From positions 1,155,001-1,219,000 of the forward strand of contig NZ_CP032684.1 in the NCBI RefSeq assembly GCF_003627795.1: a DNA stretch of 64,000 bases, written 5' to 3'. The notes under the pieces are model-generated. The model was not told the origin of the DNA, searched no databases, and saw only the letters and a program-made list of their open reading frames with translations. Source of the stretch: Rhizobium sp. CCGE531 (GTDB lineage Bacteria > Pseudomonadota > Alphaproteobacteria > Rhizobiales > Rhizobiaceae). Positions 18,373-27,498 of the stretch are shown here, one piece after another (the stretch's first letter is position 1; every line of letters begins with the position of its first letter). Position numbers and translations under genes: made by a program.

Positions 18373-19284
18373 TTATCCTCCCATGGTCTTTCTGGGATCT
18401 TGTTCCTTGCCTGCCTCCCATTCGGAAACGAAGCGTGTCAGCTCCGGATCAGGCGTATCCGGCAGAACGATCTTCAGGGAGACATAGGCATCGCCATTCT
18501 CCTTGCCGCGCACGGGTGCGCCCTTGCCCTTCAGCCGGAACACCTTGCCTGTGTTGGAGTTCGGCGCGAGGGTAATGGTCACCGCGCCGGAAGGGGTGGG
18601 CACCCGGATCTTGCCGCCGAGCACCGCTTCCGTCAGCGAGATCGGCAGTTCCATCCGGATGTCGTCGCCATCGCGGGTATAGACGCGGTGCGGGCGGACA
18701 TGCACCGCAATCAGCGCATCGCCGGCGGCACCTCCGCCGAAGCCGGGATCTCCCTTGCCCTTGAGGCGAAGTGTCTGCCCGTCGCGGGTGCCGGGCGGGA
18801 TCTGGACGTCGAGCGCCGGTCCGTCGGGCAGGCTGATCTGCTTCTTCACGCCGTTGATGGCGTCAAGGAAATCGACCTCCATCGTATAGTGACGGTCTTG
18901 ACCCTGCATTTTGGTTTGGCCTCGGCTGCGCCGCGAAAAGAAGCTGGAAAATACGTCGTCGGCATCGCCGAAATCGGCAAAGCCGCCGCCATTCTGGTAG
19001 CGGCCGCGCTGGCCCTCATTCGCCGCATAGTCACGGTAATAGTTGCGCGGCGCCTGCTCGGCGCCGCTGCCGTCGATCTCGCCGCGGTCGAACCGCGCGC
19101 GCTTCTCCTCGTCGCCAAGGATGCCATAAGCCGCCGAGACTTCCTTGAACTTGTCCTCGGCCTGCTTGTCGCCGGGGTTGAGATCGGGGTGCAGCTTCTT
19201 GGCAAGCTTGCGATAGGCGCTTTGAATGTCCTTTTGCGGGGCGTCCCGCTTTACGCCCAGAACTTCATAGGGATCGCGACTCAT
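18373..19284 (-). CDS. cbpA: DnaJ-like co-chaperone CbpA
   Basis: A 303-residue J-domain protein. The J domain is at residues 4-68 with HPD at 32-34, followed by a charged linker and the DnaJ C-terminal substrate-binding domains from about residue 125. There is no zinc finger and no long G/F region, which separates CbpA from DnaJ. It stimulates DnaK ATPase and also binds curved DNA in E. coli. It is the first gene of the cbpA-cbpM pair. Confidence 0.92.
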   Translation of the reverse strand: MSRDPYEVLGVKRDAPQKDIQSAYRKLAKKLHPDLNPGDKQAEDKFKEVSAAYGILGDEEKRARFDRGEIDGSGAEQAPRNYYRDYAANEGQRGRYQNGGGFADFGDADDVFSSFFSRRSRGQTKMQGQDRHYTMEVDFLDAINGVKKQISLPDGPALDVQIPPGTRDGQTLRLKGKGDPGFGGGAAGDALIAVHVRPHRVYTRDGDDIRMELPISLTEAVLGGKIRVPTPSGAVTITLAPNSNTGKVFRLKGKGAPVRGKENGDAYVSLKIVLPDTPDPELTRFVSEWEAGKEQDPRKTMGG

Positions 19285-19545
19285 GCATGTCTCTCTTTGG
19301 GAGCACGGAAAAATACGCAGATAGTGCTACGGCAACCTCATATCAATCGTAGCATAGACGCCGTCCGGTTGAAGCCCGGAGTTCGCGGCCTTTATGCCTG
19401 GCGCACTTGTGATGTGAAATGAGCGTGAACCTCGCCGGTCTGCCATATTTCCGGCGTGTTGCCGGATGATGGCGGCGTTGCAGCTGAAATGGTAATCGTT
19501 CGGCCGCCCGATTTCGTTTGTTTGATCAACCCGGTGGCCACCTCG

Positions 19546-20337
19546 ATGAAACGCCTGTTGCCGACATTAATGGTTCTGCTTGCCGCGCGAGCTGTCCTTG
19601 CAGCGCAGCCCGAGCAGCCGCCCGCCGGCTGGCCGCAACTGCCGCCGAAGGCGCCGGCCTCGAACATCAAGCTTGTCGAACCGCATCTGCACGTCGATCG
19701 GGCGGGCAAGGGCGCACCCCGCATCGCGCTCACTTTCGATGCCTGCATGGGCAAGACCGATCCGCGTATCCTGAGCACCCTTGTCGATCAGCGCATCCCG
19801 GCGACGATCTTCGTCACCGCGCGCTGGCTGCGCACCAATCCCGATGCGCTTGCCGTCTTCCTGGCCAATCCCGACCTCTTCGAACTGGAAAATCACGGGC
19901 AGAACCACATTCCGGCCGTCGACATTCCGACCAAGGTCTACGGCATCCCCGCCGCCGGCTCGCCGCAGGCTGTCGCGCAGGAAGTCAAGGGCGGTGCCGA
20001 TGCCATGATCGCAGCCGGGATTCCGCAGCCACGCTGGTTCCGTGGGGCGACCGCGAAATATAGCCCCTCCGCCATCGCGGAGATTCGCGGCATGGGATAT
20101 CGGATTGCCGGCTATTCGGTGAACGGCGATAGCGGTTCGCTATTGCCGGCCAAGATGGTGGAGAAGCAATATGCCTCCGCCAGGGACGGCGATGTCATCA
20201 TTTCCCACATCAACCAGCCGACGCATGCGGCGGGCGAGGGGGTTGCCGCAAGCATCCTCGCATTGAAGGCGAAGGGCGTGGAGTTCGTTCGCCTGCAGGA
20301 TATCCCCGAAAAGGGCGACGACGGCACGACGAATTAG
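19546..20337 (+). CDS. Exported polysaccharide deacetylase-like protein with altered motif 1
   Basis: A 263-residue protein with a signal peptide (residues 1-19) and a NodB-like fold. Motif 2 is intact (H117-GQN-H121, two metal-ligand histidines), and RWFRGATAKYSP gives motif 3. Motif 1 reads TFDAC (D65, A66, C67) instead of TFDDG, so the second Asp, a metal ligand in characterised deacetylases, is missing. Catalysis, metal use or substrate may therefore differ. ATG at 19546 is chosen for the signal peptide; upstream in-frame ATGs would bury it. The end is 12 nt from the convergent transporter gene. Confidence 0.82.
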   Translation: MKRLLPTLMVLLAARAVLAAQPEQPPAGWPQLPPKAPASNIKLVEPHLHVDRAGKGAPRIALTFDACMGKTDPRILSTLVDQRIPATIFVTARWLRTNPDALAVFLANPDLFELENHGQNHIPAVDIPTKVYGIPAAGSPQAVAQEVKGGADAMIAAGIPQPRWFRGATAKYSPSAIAEIRGMGYRIAGYSVNGDSGSLLPAKMVEKQYASARDGDVIISHINQPTHAAGEGVAASILALKAKGVEFVRLQDIPEKGDDGTTN

Positions 20338-20349
20338 GGGTTTAAGGGG

Positions 20350-21519
20350 TTAACCCGGCAATTGCGGCTGGACCTTTTCCTCGATGAACAGCTCGTCGAT
20401 GACCGTCATGACGATGAGCGACAGCGGCAAGGCCAGCATGGCGCCGACGGCACCCCACATCCATGTCCAAAAGAGGATGGCAAGAAAGACGACGAAGGGG
20501 TTGATCTCCCATTGGCGGCCCATGATCGCGGGAAAGACGAGGTTTTCAACCGCCAGATGCACGGCGAAAAATGCGATGGCGGGCGCGAGCCCGAAGATGA
20601 TATCGGAATGCGTGACGATACCGGCGATCGCCAGGGCAATCGTCATCGTCGTGATTCCGAGGAATGGAATGAAACTCGAAACGAAAGCGAAGACGCCCCA
20701 TAGCACCGGCACGCTCATGCCGCCGACATAGGCGATAACAGTCATCGCGACGCCAATTCCGGCATAGATCAGCGAGGCCGTTGCAAAATAGAAGCCGAGC
20801 ACCTGTTCCACCGCATTGAGAATCCGGATCGCGGTCAGCCGCGACGCGTGGGTGGAAAAGGCCAGGATGATCGTCTTGCGCAGGCTCATCCTGCCGGCAA
20901 GAAACAGCAGCAATGCCGCGAAGAAAATCAGGATTTGCACGATGGCCGGCGTTAGGCTGGCGGATACGACATGCAGGACATTGCCGCTGTTTTCCAGCAG
21001 GGTGCTGATCGACATCGGGCCGCCCTGAAGGCTTTCGGATGAAATATGCAGCCATTTGAACCGGTCGAGATAGGGCATCAGCCGGTCGGAGGTGCGCTGG
21101 AAGAAGTCCGGCGCTTCCTGGGCGAGCTTGGCGACCGGCCCAGCGAGCGCGTTGATGACGAGGAAGATGGCCAGCGCCACGGCCGAAGACAGGAGAATGG
21201 CGTTCAGGATGCGGGGCACGCCGAGCTTGCTGAGCTTCTCCGCCACCAGCCCGAGGATCATGCCGACGACGACCGCGAGCGTCACCGGGATGAGGATCAG
21301 CGACATCATGTAAACGCCGGCCAAGGCCAGGATGAGGAAGATGCCTATGGTCGCCCAGGATGCGGCGATGGCGAGCCTGCCGCGCATCGATCCGTGGGAC
21401 ATGTCGAAAATACTGTCCTCGTCGCGCTCATCTTGAGATGTGTTGCGTTCTGCGTCGGTCCTGCCTTCGCGCGTAACTGTTGTTTCCGATCGCGTGGTGA
21501 CGATTTTATCGACTTCCAT
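20350..21519 (-). CDS. AI-2E family transporter (PerM-like)
   Basis: A 389-residue membrane protein with about seven to eight membrane segments and the family's conserved second half (ILNAVEQVLGFYFATASLIYAGIG, then VPVLWGVFAFVSSFIPFLG). The first 40 residues are hydrophilic. The family name comes from an autoinducer-2 exporter in E. coli, while other members are Na+/H+ antiporters, so the substrate is open. A terminator for the downstream-oriented dioxygenase gene lies just outside its 5' end. Confidence 0.85.
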   Translation of the reverse strand: MEVDKIVTTRSETTVTREGRTDAERNTSQDERDEDSIFDMSHGSMRGRLAIAASWATIGIFLILALAGVYMMSLILIPVTLAVVVGMILGLVAEKLSKLGVPRILNAILLSSAVALAIFLVINALAGPVAKLAQEAPDFFQRTSDRLMPYLDRFKWLHISSESLQGGPMSISTLLENSGNVLHVVSASLTPAIVQILIFFAALLLFLAGRMSLRKTIILAFSTHASRLTAIRILNAVEQVLGFYFATASLIYAGIGVAMTVIAYVGGMSVPVLWGVFAFVSSFIPFLGITTMTIALAIAGIVTHSDIIFGLAPAIAFFAVHLAVENLVFPAIMGRQWEINPFVVFLAILFWTWMWGAVGAMLALPLSLIVMTVIDELFIEEKVQPQLPG

Positions 21520-21565
21520 GCCTTACAGGTTCCCAAAGGCACAATCGCCTCGCTACTTCAACGCG

Positions 21566-21593
21566 AAAAGCCCGTTCCGGTTCCGCAACGGGC
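21566..21593 (-). terminator. Terminator after the VOC dioxygenase gene
   Basis: On the minus strand, GCCCGTT and AACGGGC (21593-21587 and 21576-21570) pair around a 10-nt loop and are followed by TTTT. The hairpin lies 26 nt after the stop of the VOC gene. Confidence 0.75.
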
Positions 21594-21619
21594 ATGGCGA
21601 TGGTAGCGACTCAGGCAGA

Positions 21620-22486
21620 TCAAGCGATCAGGTTCAGCCCGATGCCCCAGGGGTCGCGCAGCGAAACGCCGCCGTCGCGCTTTTCCGTCTTGATCTCGTG
21701 CTGCTCCAGGGCGGCTACGGCCGTGTGGAGCGCGGCCTTGTCGTTGAAGCGCAGCGTATAGTCGGAAAGTCCGGTCATGTGTTCGGAGCGCAGGCCGGCG
21801 CCGCGGCTGTTCCAGGTATTGGCGCCGAGGTGATGGTGGTAGCCGCCGGTGGCAAGGAACGTCGCGCCGGGATAGCGCGCGGCCATGACCTTCATGCCGA
21901 GCACGTCGCGATAGAAGGCGTTGGCTTCCGCCACATCGCCCACCTGCAGGTGGATATGGCCGATGGCCGATCCCTCAGCCATGCCATCCCAGCGATCCTG
22001 GGGCGCGCTTTCGTAGAGCGTCTGCAGATCGAGCCGGAGGGTGGCCATCTCGACCGTGCCGTCATCGTGGAAGGTCCACTCCCCGTGTGGCCGGTCGGCA
22101 TAGATCTCGATGCCGTTGCCCTCCGGGTCGGAGAGATAGATGGCTTCGCTGACGATATGGTCCGATGCGCCTTCCAGCACGACATTGTTTTGGGCGGCAT
22201 GACGAAGCCAGCGCGCCAGCTCGACGCGGCTCGGCATCAGGAAGGCGGTGTGGAAGAGGCCCGCCGCCGTCTTCGGCGCGCGCGTCGCGGCCCGATCCGT
22301 CGTCAGCGTCAGCAGGGGATGGTCAGCAACGCCGAGAACGTCGCCACTCGCCGTCTTCTCGATCACCTTCAGGCCGAGCATGTCCCGGTAGAAGCGCGAC
22401 ACCAGCGGCAGGTCGGTGACGACCAGATGCGACTGGCCGACATAGGCGGGGCGGGTGAGCGCGTAGGAAGGGGCGGTTTCGGTCAT
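21620..22486 (-). CDS. VOC family dioxygenase (catechol 2,3-dioxygenase CatE-like)
   Basis: A 288-residue protein made of two vicinal-oxygen-chelate modules. The first starts at HLVVTDLPLVSRFYRDMLGLKV; the second has IGHIHLQVGDVAEANAFYRDVLGMKV. Candidate metal ligands are His in GHIHLQV and GGYHHHLG and Glu in the last strand. It resembles the CatE/YfiE group of extradiol dioxygenases, though no aromatic pathway genes are adjacent and the substrate is unknown. ATG at 22486 gives the usual start; the open frame extends upstream to 22612 without family sequence. Confidence 0.85.
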   Translation of the reverse strand: MTETAPSYALTRPAYVGQSHLVVTDLPLVSRFYRDMLGLKVIEKTASGDVLGVADHPLLTLTTDRAATRAPKTAAGLFHTAFLMPSRVELARWLRHAAQNNVVLEGASDHIVSEAIYLSDPEGNGIEIYADRPHGEWTFHDDGTVEMATLRLDLQTLYESAPQDRWDGMAEGSAIGHIHLQVGDVAEANAFYRDVLGMKVMAARYPGATFLATGGYHHHLGANTWNSRGAGLRSEHMTGLSDYTLRFNDKAALHTAVAALEQHEIKTEKRDGGVSLRDPWGIGLNLIA

Positions 22487-22798
22487 GGTCAGTTCCAACC
22501 TCGATACTATTAAAAGGCAACCGGCGTCGGCGGCAATGGCCGCCAGGGGCGGGTAGGAGGTTTCGCCGGTTGATAGCCTCTTTGGATATCCTATGGCCCG
22601 CTGTACTTGCACCCTGATATGGCGGATTTTGATTGTTCACAGAAGACTATAAATTGCGGATTGAGCGTTCGCTTTCCATTGACGCATGGAGTGGATACGC
22701 GTGTTTACGAAGATTGATCGATGCGCTCGTTTGGCGCAGTTGCTTCCTCATTGTCCCGGTGCAAAGATCGATTTCGGACGGAAACGGAACCGAATGAA
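22487..22798. other. Intergenic region between divergent VOC and hemolysin III-type genes
   Basis: This 312-nt stretch should hold the promoters of both divergent genes. No convincing small gene, hairpin or repeat is visible. Confidence 0.4.
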
Positions 22799-23467
22799 AT
22801 GACCGAATACAGGGGCATCCGTTGGGCCTATGATCGCTATGAGATTATCGCTGACAGCATCGTCAACGGTGTCGGCGTCGTCTTTGCATTGATCGGCGCG
22901 ACCGTATTGATCTTCTATGCGACGGTCTGGAGCTCCCACGGAGGGATTGCAGCTGCGTGGATCTATGGTGTTGGCCTGGTGCTGACGCTCGGAATGTCCT
23001 TCACCTACAATCTCTGGCCGGTGTCCAGGACGAAATGGTTTCTCCGGCGTTTCGACCACTCCTTCATCTATGTCCTGATCGCCGCCACCTACACGCCCTT
23101 TCTCGAGCGGGGAGCCGAGGAACCGCTACTGCTCGGCGTGCTGATCGCCGTCTGGGTCTTCGCCGCCTTCGGCATCATCTTGAAGTGTCTGTTTCCAGGG
23201 CGCTACGACCGATTGGCGATCCTGCTCTACCTGGCCATGGGTTGGAGCGGCATCCTTGTCGCCAAGCCGGTTTCCATGCATATCCCATTCGCCTCGATGC
23301 TGCTCATCGTCATCGGCGGCGTGATCTACTCGCTTGGCGTCATCTTTCACGTCTGGGAAAAGCTACGTTTCCAGAATGCCATCTGGCACGGCTTTGTCGT
23401 CGCCGCGGCCGCCGTGCATTATTCGGCGGTGCTGACCTGCTTCAGCCTGTCGCCGGAAAGCTTTTGA
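22799..23467 (+). CDS. Hemolysin III family membrane protein
   Basis: A 222-residue seven-segment membrane protein of the HlyIII/PAQR group. It shows the N-terminal ADSIVNGVGVVFALIG, the FDHSFIYVLIAATYTPF stretch with a conserved Asp/His pair, and the C-terminal IWHGFVVAAAAVHYSAV. These Asp and His residues match the metal site of PAQR-type hydrolases. Lytic activity cannot be assumed. ATG at 22799 is chosen because the family sequence starts there; an upstream in-frame ATG lies at 22721. The 3' end overlaps the convergent secreted-protein gene by 26 nt. Confidence 0.85.
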   Translation: MTEYRGIRWAYDRYEIIADSIVNGVGVVFALIGATVLIFYATVWSSHGGIAAAWIYGVGLVLTLGMSFTYNLWPVSRTKWFLRRFDHSFIYVLIAATYTPFLERGAEEPLLLGVLIAVWVFAAFGIILKCLFPGRYDRLAILLYLAMGWSGILVAKPVSMHIPFASMLLIVIGGVIYSLGVIFHVWEKLRFQNAIWHGFVVAAAAVHYSAVLTCFSLSPESF

Positions 23468-23957
23468 CGATCTCAGCCGTCGGCGTGCACTTCCTGGTCG
23501 AGCGCAGGCTGCGCACCAGGCGCATGACAATGGCGTCGTAGCGCTGCATATCCGTTTTCGAATAGTCCATCTGGAAGAAGGCCGCCGCTCCGTTGCAGAG
23601 CGCGACGCCGCGCACATAGACGATGCGCCCCTGCTTGGTGCCCGAGAAGCTGATGCCGCGCGAGTTCGATTTCGAATAGGAGATCTTCCAGCCGTCATCT
23701 CTCGCCAGTGCTACGCGACCATTCGCTTCCGATGCAAAGTCGCCATTGGCGATCGTCGTGCCGAAAACCTGCAGCGTCGCCGAGCGGTCCGCCGGCGACA
23801 GCGAGAGCCGATCGATATCGCTGGAAGGAGCCGCAAGATGGAATTCCGGCGGCAGCTCAATCGCATAGCCGAGACCTGCATTGTCATAGGACCGCCAATC
23901 CGCGGCAAAGGCCGAGGCGGGGGAAAGAAGGAGGAGAACGATCAGGCGGGTGAGCAT
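23442..23957 (-). CDS. Secreted hypothetical protein
   Basis: A 171-residue protein with a signal peptide (residues 1-18, cleavage after AFA). The mature part begins DWRSYDNAGLGYAIELPPEF, the kind of opening seen in periplasmic proteins of unknown function that follow a 'beta-rich, lipoprotein-like' pattern. It has two cysteines. No enzymatic motif is seen. Its last 26 nt are antisense to the end of the hemolysin III gene. Confidence 0.7.
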   Translation of the reverse strand: MLTRLIVLLLLSPASAFAADWRSYDNAGLGYAIELPPEFHLAAPSSDIDRLSLSPADRSATLQVFGTTIANGDFASEANGRVALARDDGWKISYSKSNSRGISFSGTKQGRIVYVRGVALCNGAAAFFQMDYSKTDMQRYDAIVMRLVRSLRSTRKCTPTAEIVKSFPATG

Positions 23958-24304
23958 TGCGGTTTCCGGGAGGCTGGATCTGCAAACCGATCAAGAGTAG
24001 CGCATTTTTCAGCGAAAATTCCATAGCGATTCAAGAAGCGCCCGTAAATTAGCATCGGTTCGTTACAGCTTCGTTGCGAGCTATGCGTAATTGGCAATTG
24101 CCCGTCGGCGCCTGCGGTTCGAGAAGAAGCTGCCGCGGCGACAGACACCTGCAACTTCTACAGGTCGCCGTTTCAAAAGCCGATTTCGGTGGTTTACGTC
24201 CGGTTTTCCTTTTCCGGGACTTGAGGCGATGTGCCCTTTCGCCTATCCCTTCAGGTCAGCTCCGGTATTGCCGGATTCGATGATCATTCAGCAAAGGGGG
24301 GGAC
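23958..24304. other. Intergenic region upstream of the mrp operon
   Basis: These 347 nt separate a minus-strand secreted-protein gene from mrpA and should contain the mrp promoter. A GGGGGG tract just before the mrpA ATG serves as ribosome-binding site. No coding sequence or clear operator is seen. Confidence 0.4.
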
Positions 24305-26701
24305 ATGGCCGCCGCCGCCGCGGGCCTGACATTCCTGGCACTATGCTTGCCCTTTCTCGGTGCATTGATCGCGCCCATCGCTGTTCGGCGGCTAGGTCAT
24401 AACGCGGCCTGGCCCTTGGCGTTGCTCCCAGCGCTTGCCTTCCTCCATTTTGTGGGATTCCTCCCTGCCATCGCAGCCGGGCGGGTTGAATTGGGCGGCT
24501 TCGATTGGGTACCGAGCCTCGGTCTGCGGTTTTCCTGGCTGATCGACGGCCTGTCACTGACTTTTGCCTTGCTCATCACCGGCATCGGCGCGCTGATCGT
24601 CCTCTACGCCGGCGGCTATCTGAAGGGGCACGCGGATCTCGGACGCTTCTTTTCCTTCATCTTCCTCTTCATGGGTTCGATGCTCGGCCTTGTCGTTGCG
24701 GATAGTTTCCTGACGCTCTTCGTCTTCTGGGAGCTGACCTCGATCACGTCCTTCCTCCTGATCGGCTTTGACCATCAGCGGGAAGCATCTCGCCGGGCGG
24801 CGCTGCAGGCGCTTGTCGTGACCGGCGGCGGAGGGCTGCTGCTCTTGGCCGGCCTGCTGCTGCTCTGGCAGATAACCGGCATCGCCGCGATGTCCGATCT
24901 ATTGAAGGCCGGCGATGTCGTGCGTGCGAGCCCGCTCTATCTTGTGGCCCTGATCCTGGTGCTTGGCGGCGCCTTCACCAAGTCGGCGCAGTTTCCGTTT
25001 CATTTCTGGCTGCCGAATGCCATGGAGGCGCCAACGCCCGTTTCGGCCTATCTCCACTCGGCAACCATGGTGAAGGCGGGCGTCTATCTTGTGATGCGGC
25101 TCAATCCGGTCCTTGGCGATACGCCGGCCTGGCAGACCATCCTTCCGCTTTTCGGTGCCGCCACGCTGCTCGTCGGAACCCTGCTTGCCATCCGCCAGAC
25201 CGATCTGAAGCTGAAGCTCGCCTATACGACTGTTTCCTCGCTCGGCCTGCTGGTGATGCTCACCGGCTTCGGTACGGATTATGCCGTCGAAGCCGCCGTC
25301 CTCTATCTGGTGGCGCATTCGCTGTTCAAGGGCGCCCTGTTCATGGTCGCCGGCATCGTCGACCACGAGACGGGGACGCGTGATATCACCCGGCTGGGCG
25401 GCCTGCGCTCGGCCATGCCGTTGACCTTTGCCGCCGCCTTGGTTGCGGCCGTGTCGATGGGCGGCCTTCCGCCGGCTTTCGGTTTCCTCGCCAAGGAAGA
25501 GATCTATGCCGCGCTGGCGCAGACATCGCCGGCCGCGATCATCCTGACCGTCATCACTGTTGCCGGCAACGCGCTGATGTTCGCCATCGCCTTCGCCGTG
25601 GCGCTGAAGCCTTTCCTGGGGGCGCGGACCGAGACACCCCGCCACCCGCATGAAGCACCGCCCTTGCTCTGGCTCGGGCCGGTGGTGCTTGCCTCGCTCG
25701 GCATCGCTTCGGCCTTGTTCGCGGCTCCGTGGCACGCTTATGTCTCCTCGCCGATGGCGAGCGCCGTCGGTGGCAAGGGTTTGCAGATCGCGGTTTCGCT
25801 GGCCCCGCATATCGGCGTGCCCTTGGCACTCTCCATCGTGACCGTGCTGATCGGCATCCTTGTCTATTGGCAGCTCGACCGCGCCCGTTTCCTCATGTCC
25901 CTTGTCCTGCGGATGCTGGGACCGGGGCCGGACCGCGGTTTCGACGCATTCATCTCCGGCCTGGTGCGGCTATCGCATGCGGCATCGCGTGTGCTGCAGC
26001 CCGGGCGGCTGGAAATCTACGTCACCGTCACCTTCCTCTGCCTGGCCGCGATGCTGCTGATCCCCCTCGTGATCCACGACGAATTGCCTCATGTGCCCGC
26101 CTGGCCGAACCTGCAATGGCACGAAGCGGCGATCTTCCTGATCGCCATCATCGGCGTTGCCGCGGTCGTGTTTGCGCGAGACCGGCTGACGGCGATCGTT
26201 TCGCTCGGCATTCAGGGCTTTGCCGTCGCTGTCATCTTCCTTTTGTTCGGGGCACCGGATCTGTCCTTCACGCAGTTCATGGTCGAGACCCTTTCGGTCG
26301 TGATCCTGGCCCTGGTGATGACGCGCCTGCGCCTCTCGCCTTCGGATCGCCGGCCGCCGCTCGCCAGGATCGCTCATGCCGTACTGGCGATTGCCTGCGG
26401 CATCGGCTTTGCTCTCCTGTTGCTGAAGGCGACCCAAGCGCCGTTCGATCTGACGCTGACGGCCTTCTTCAATCAATATTCGAAGCTGATCGCGCATGGC
26501 GACAATGTGGTGAATGTCATCATCGTCGATTTCCGCGGCACGGACACGCTCGGCGAGATTGCCGTCGTCGCCATGACCGGCCTTGCGATACTGGCGTTGA
26601 TCCGCATCCGTGCCGGCGGCGAGCGCAAGCTTGCGACGAACGACCCCGATCTTGAGGAGAAGGCCAGTCTTGGCGACAGGATGGAGGCCGAGCGCTCGTG
26701 A
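24305..26701 (+). CDS. mrpA: Mrp-type cation/proton antiporter subunit A
   Basis: A 798-residue polytopic protein. It starts with a complex I ND5-like proton-translocating domain ([29 protein letters not shown] near residues 235-265, with the key Glu and Lys). The C-terminal third corresponds to the DUF4040 and MrpA C-terminal/MbhE regions ([30 protein letters not shown]). Together with MrpD it forms the ion-transport core of a seven-subunit complex exchanging monovalent cations (Na+, K+) for protons. Related operons in rhizobia are called pha or mnh. The stop overlaps the mrpB GTG. Confidence 0.95.
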   Translation: MAAAAAGLTFLALCLPFLGALIAPIAVRRLGHNAAWPLALLPALAFLHFVGFLPAIAAGRVELGGFDWVPSLGLRFSWLIDGLSLTFALLITGIGALIVLYAGGYLKGHADLGRFFSFIFLFMGSMLGLVVADSFLTLFVFWELTSITSFLLIGFDHQREASRRAALQALVVTGGGGLLLLAGLLLLWQITGIAAMSDLLKAGDVVRASPLYLVALILVLGGAFTKSAQFPFHFWLPNAMEAPTPVSAYLHSATMVKAGVYLVMRLNPVLGDTPAWQTILPLFGAATLLVGTLLAIRQTDLKLKLAYTTVSSLGLLVMLTGFGTDYAVEAAVLYLVAHSLFKGALFMVAGIVDHETGTRDITRLGGLRSAMPLTFAAALVAAVSMGGLPPAFGFLAKEEIYAALAQTSPAAIILTVITVAGNALMFAIAFAVALKPFLGARTETPRHPHEAPPLLWLGPVVLASLGIASALFAAPWHAYVSSPMASAVGGKGLQIAVSLAPHIGVPLALSIVTVLIGILVYWQLDRARFLMSLVLRMLGPGPDRGFDAFISGLVRLSHAASRVLQPGRLEIYVTVTFLCLAAMLLIPLVIHDELPHVPAWPNLQWHEAAIFLIAIIGVAAVVFARDRLTAIVSLGIQGFAVAVIFLLFGAPDLSFTQFMVETLSVVILALVMTRLRLSPSDRRPPLARIAHAVLAIACGIGFALLLLKATQAPFDLTLTAFFNQYSKLIAHGDNVVNVIIVDFRGTDTLGEIAVVAMTGLAILALIRIRAGGERKLATNDPDLEEKASLGDRMEAERS

Positions 26702-27117
26702 ATACGCTCATCTTCCGCACCGCCGCACCGTTTCTGACCGCCCTGATGCTGCTCTTTTCCGTTTTCGTGCTGCTGCGCGGCCATAACGAACCCGGCGGGG
26801 GCTTTATCGGTGGCTTGATCGCGGCCTCGGCGCTCGCGATCTACGGCATTGCCTGTGGCGTGGCGGCGGTCCGGCGTGCGATCATCTTTCATCCGCTGGC
26901 GATTGCCGGCTTCGGCCTGCTGGCGGCGACGCTTGCCGGCTTCCTGTCCGTCTTTTCCGGCGTGCCGTTCATGACCGGCCTTTGGATCTATCCGCATCTC
27001 TTCGGCGTCGAAGTGCCGCTTTCGACCGTCATGCTCTTCGATATCGGCGTCTATCTGGTGGTCGTCGGAGCCATCACCTCGATCGCGCTGGCGCTCGAAG
27101 AGCGGGAGGTGGATTGA
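26698..27117 (+). CDS. mrpB: Mrp antiporter subunit B
   Basis: A 139-residue protein with four membrane segments and the conserved [15 protein letters not shown] motif (residues 24-38) of MnhB/MrpB. It starts at GTG overlapping the mrpA stop (GTGA), which suggests translational coupling. As a separate gene it distinguishes this operon from rhizobial pha operons in which A and B are fused. Confidence 0.94.
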   Translation: MNTLIFRTAAPFLTALMLLFSVFVLLRGHNEPGGGFIGGLIAASALAIYGIACGVAAVRRAIIFHPLAIAGFGLLAATLAGFLSVFSGVPFMTGLWIYPHLFGVEVPLSTVMLFDIGVYLVVVGAITSIALALEEREVD

Positions 27118-27494
27118 TGGAGGCTGTCTTTGCCCTCGTCGTCGGTCTCTTCTTCGCCGCCGCGATCTACCTGATGCTGTCGAAATTCACGATCCGCATC
27201 ATGCTCGGCATCGCCATCCTCGGCAATGCCGTCAACCTTCTGCTGTTTACCGCCGGCCGGGTCACTCCCGAAGTGCCTCCTATTATCCAGAAAGGCGCGA
27301 GCACGCTCGACAATGCAGCCGCCAATCCGCTGCCGCAGGCATTGATCCTGACGGCGATCGTCATTTCGTTTTCGTTCCTCGCTTTTCTGCTGGTCCTGAC
27401 CTATCGCGCTTATCAGGACCTGCAGACCGACAACACCGGCGAGATGCTGGTGGCCGAACCGGACGAGCGGCCGCTTCCGCCCTTGGGATACTGA
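27117..27494 (+). CDS. mrpC: Mrp antiporter subunit C
   Basis: A 125-residue NuoK-like subunit with three membrane segments, including the IRIMLGIAILGNAVNLLLF segment and NPLPQALILTAIVI with the conserved loop. It starts at ATG overlapping the mrpB stop by one base (TGATG). Confidence 0.93.
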   Translation: MEAVFALVVGLFFAAAIYLMLSKFTIRIMLGIAILGNAVNLLLFTAGRVTPEVPPIIQKGASTLDNAAANPLPQALILTAIVISFSFLAFLLVLTYRAYQDLQTDNTGEMLVAEPDERPLPPLGY

Positions 27495-27498
27495 CGCG

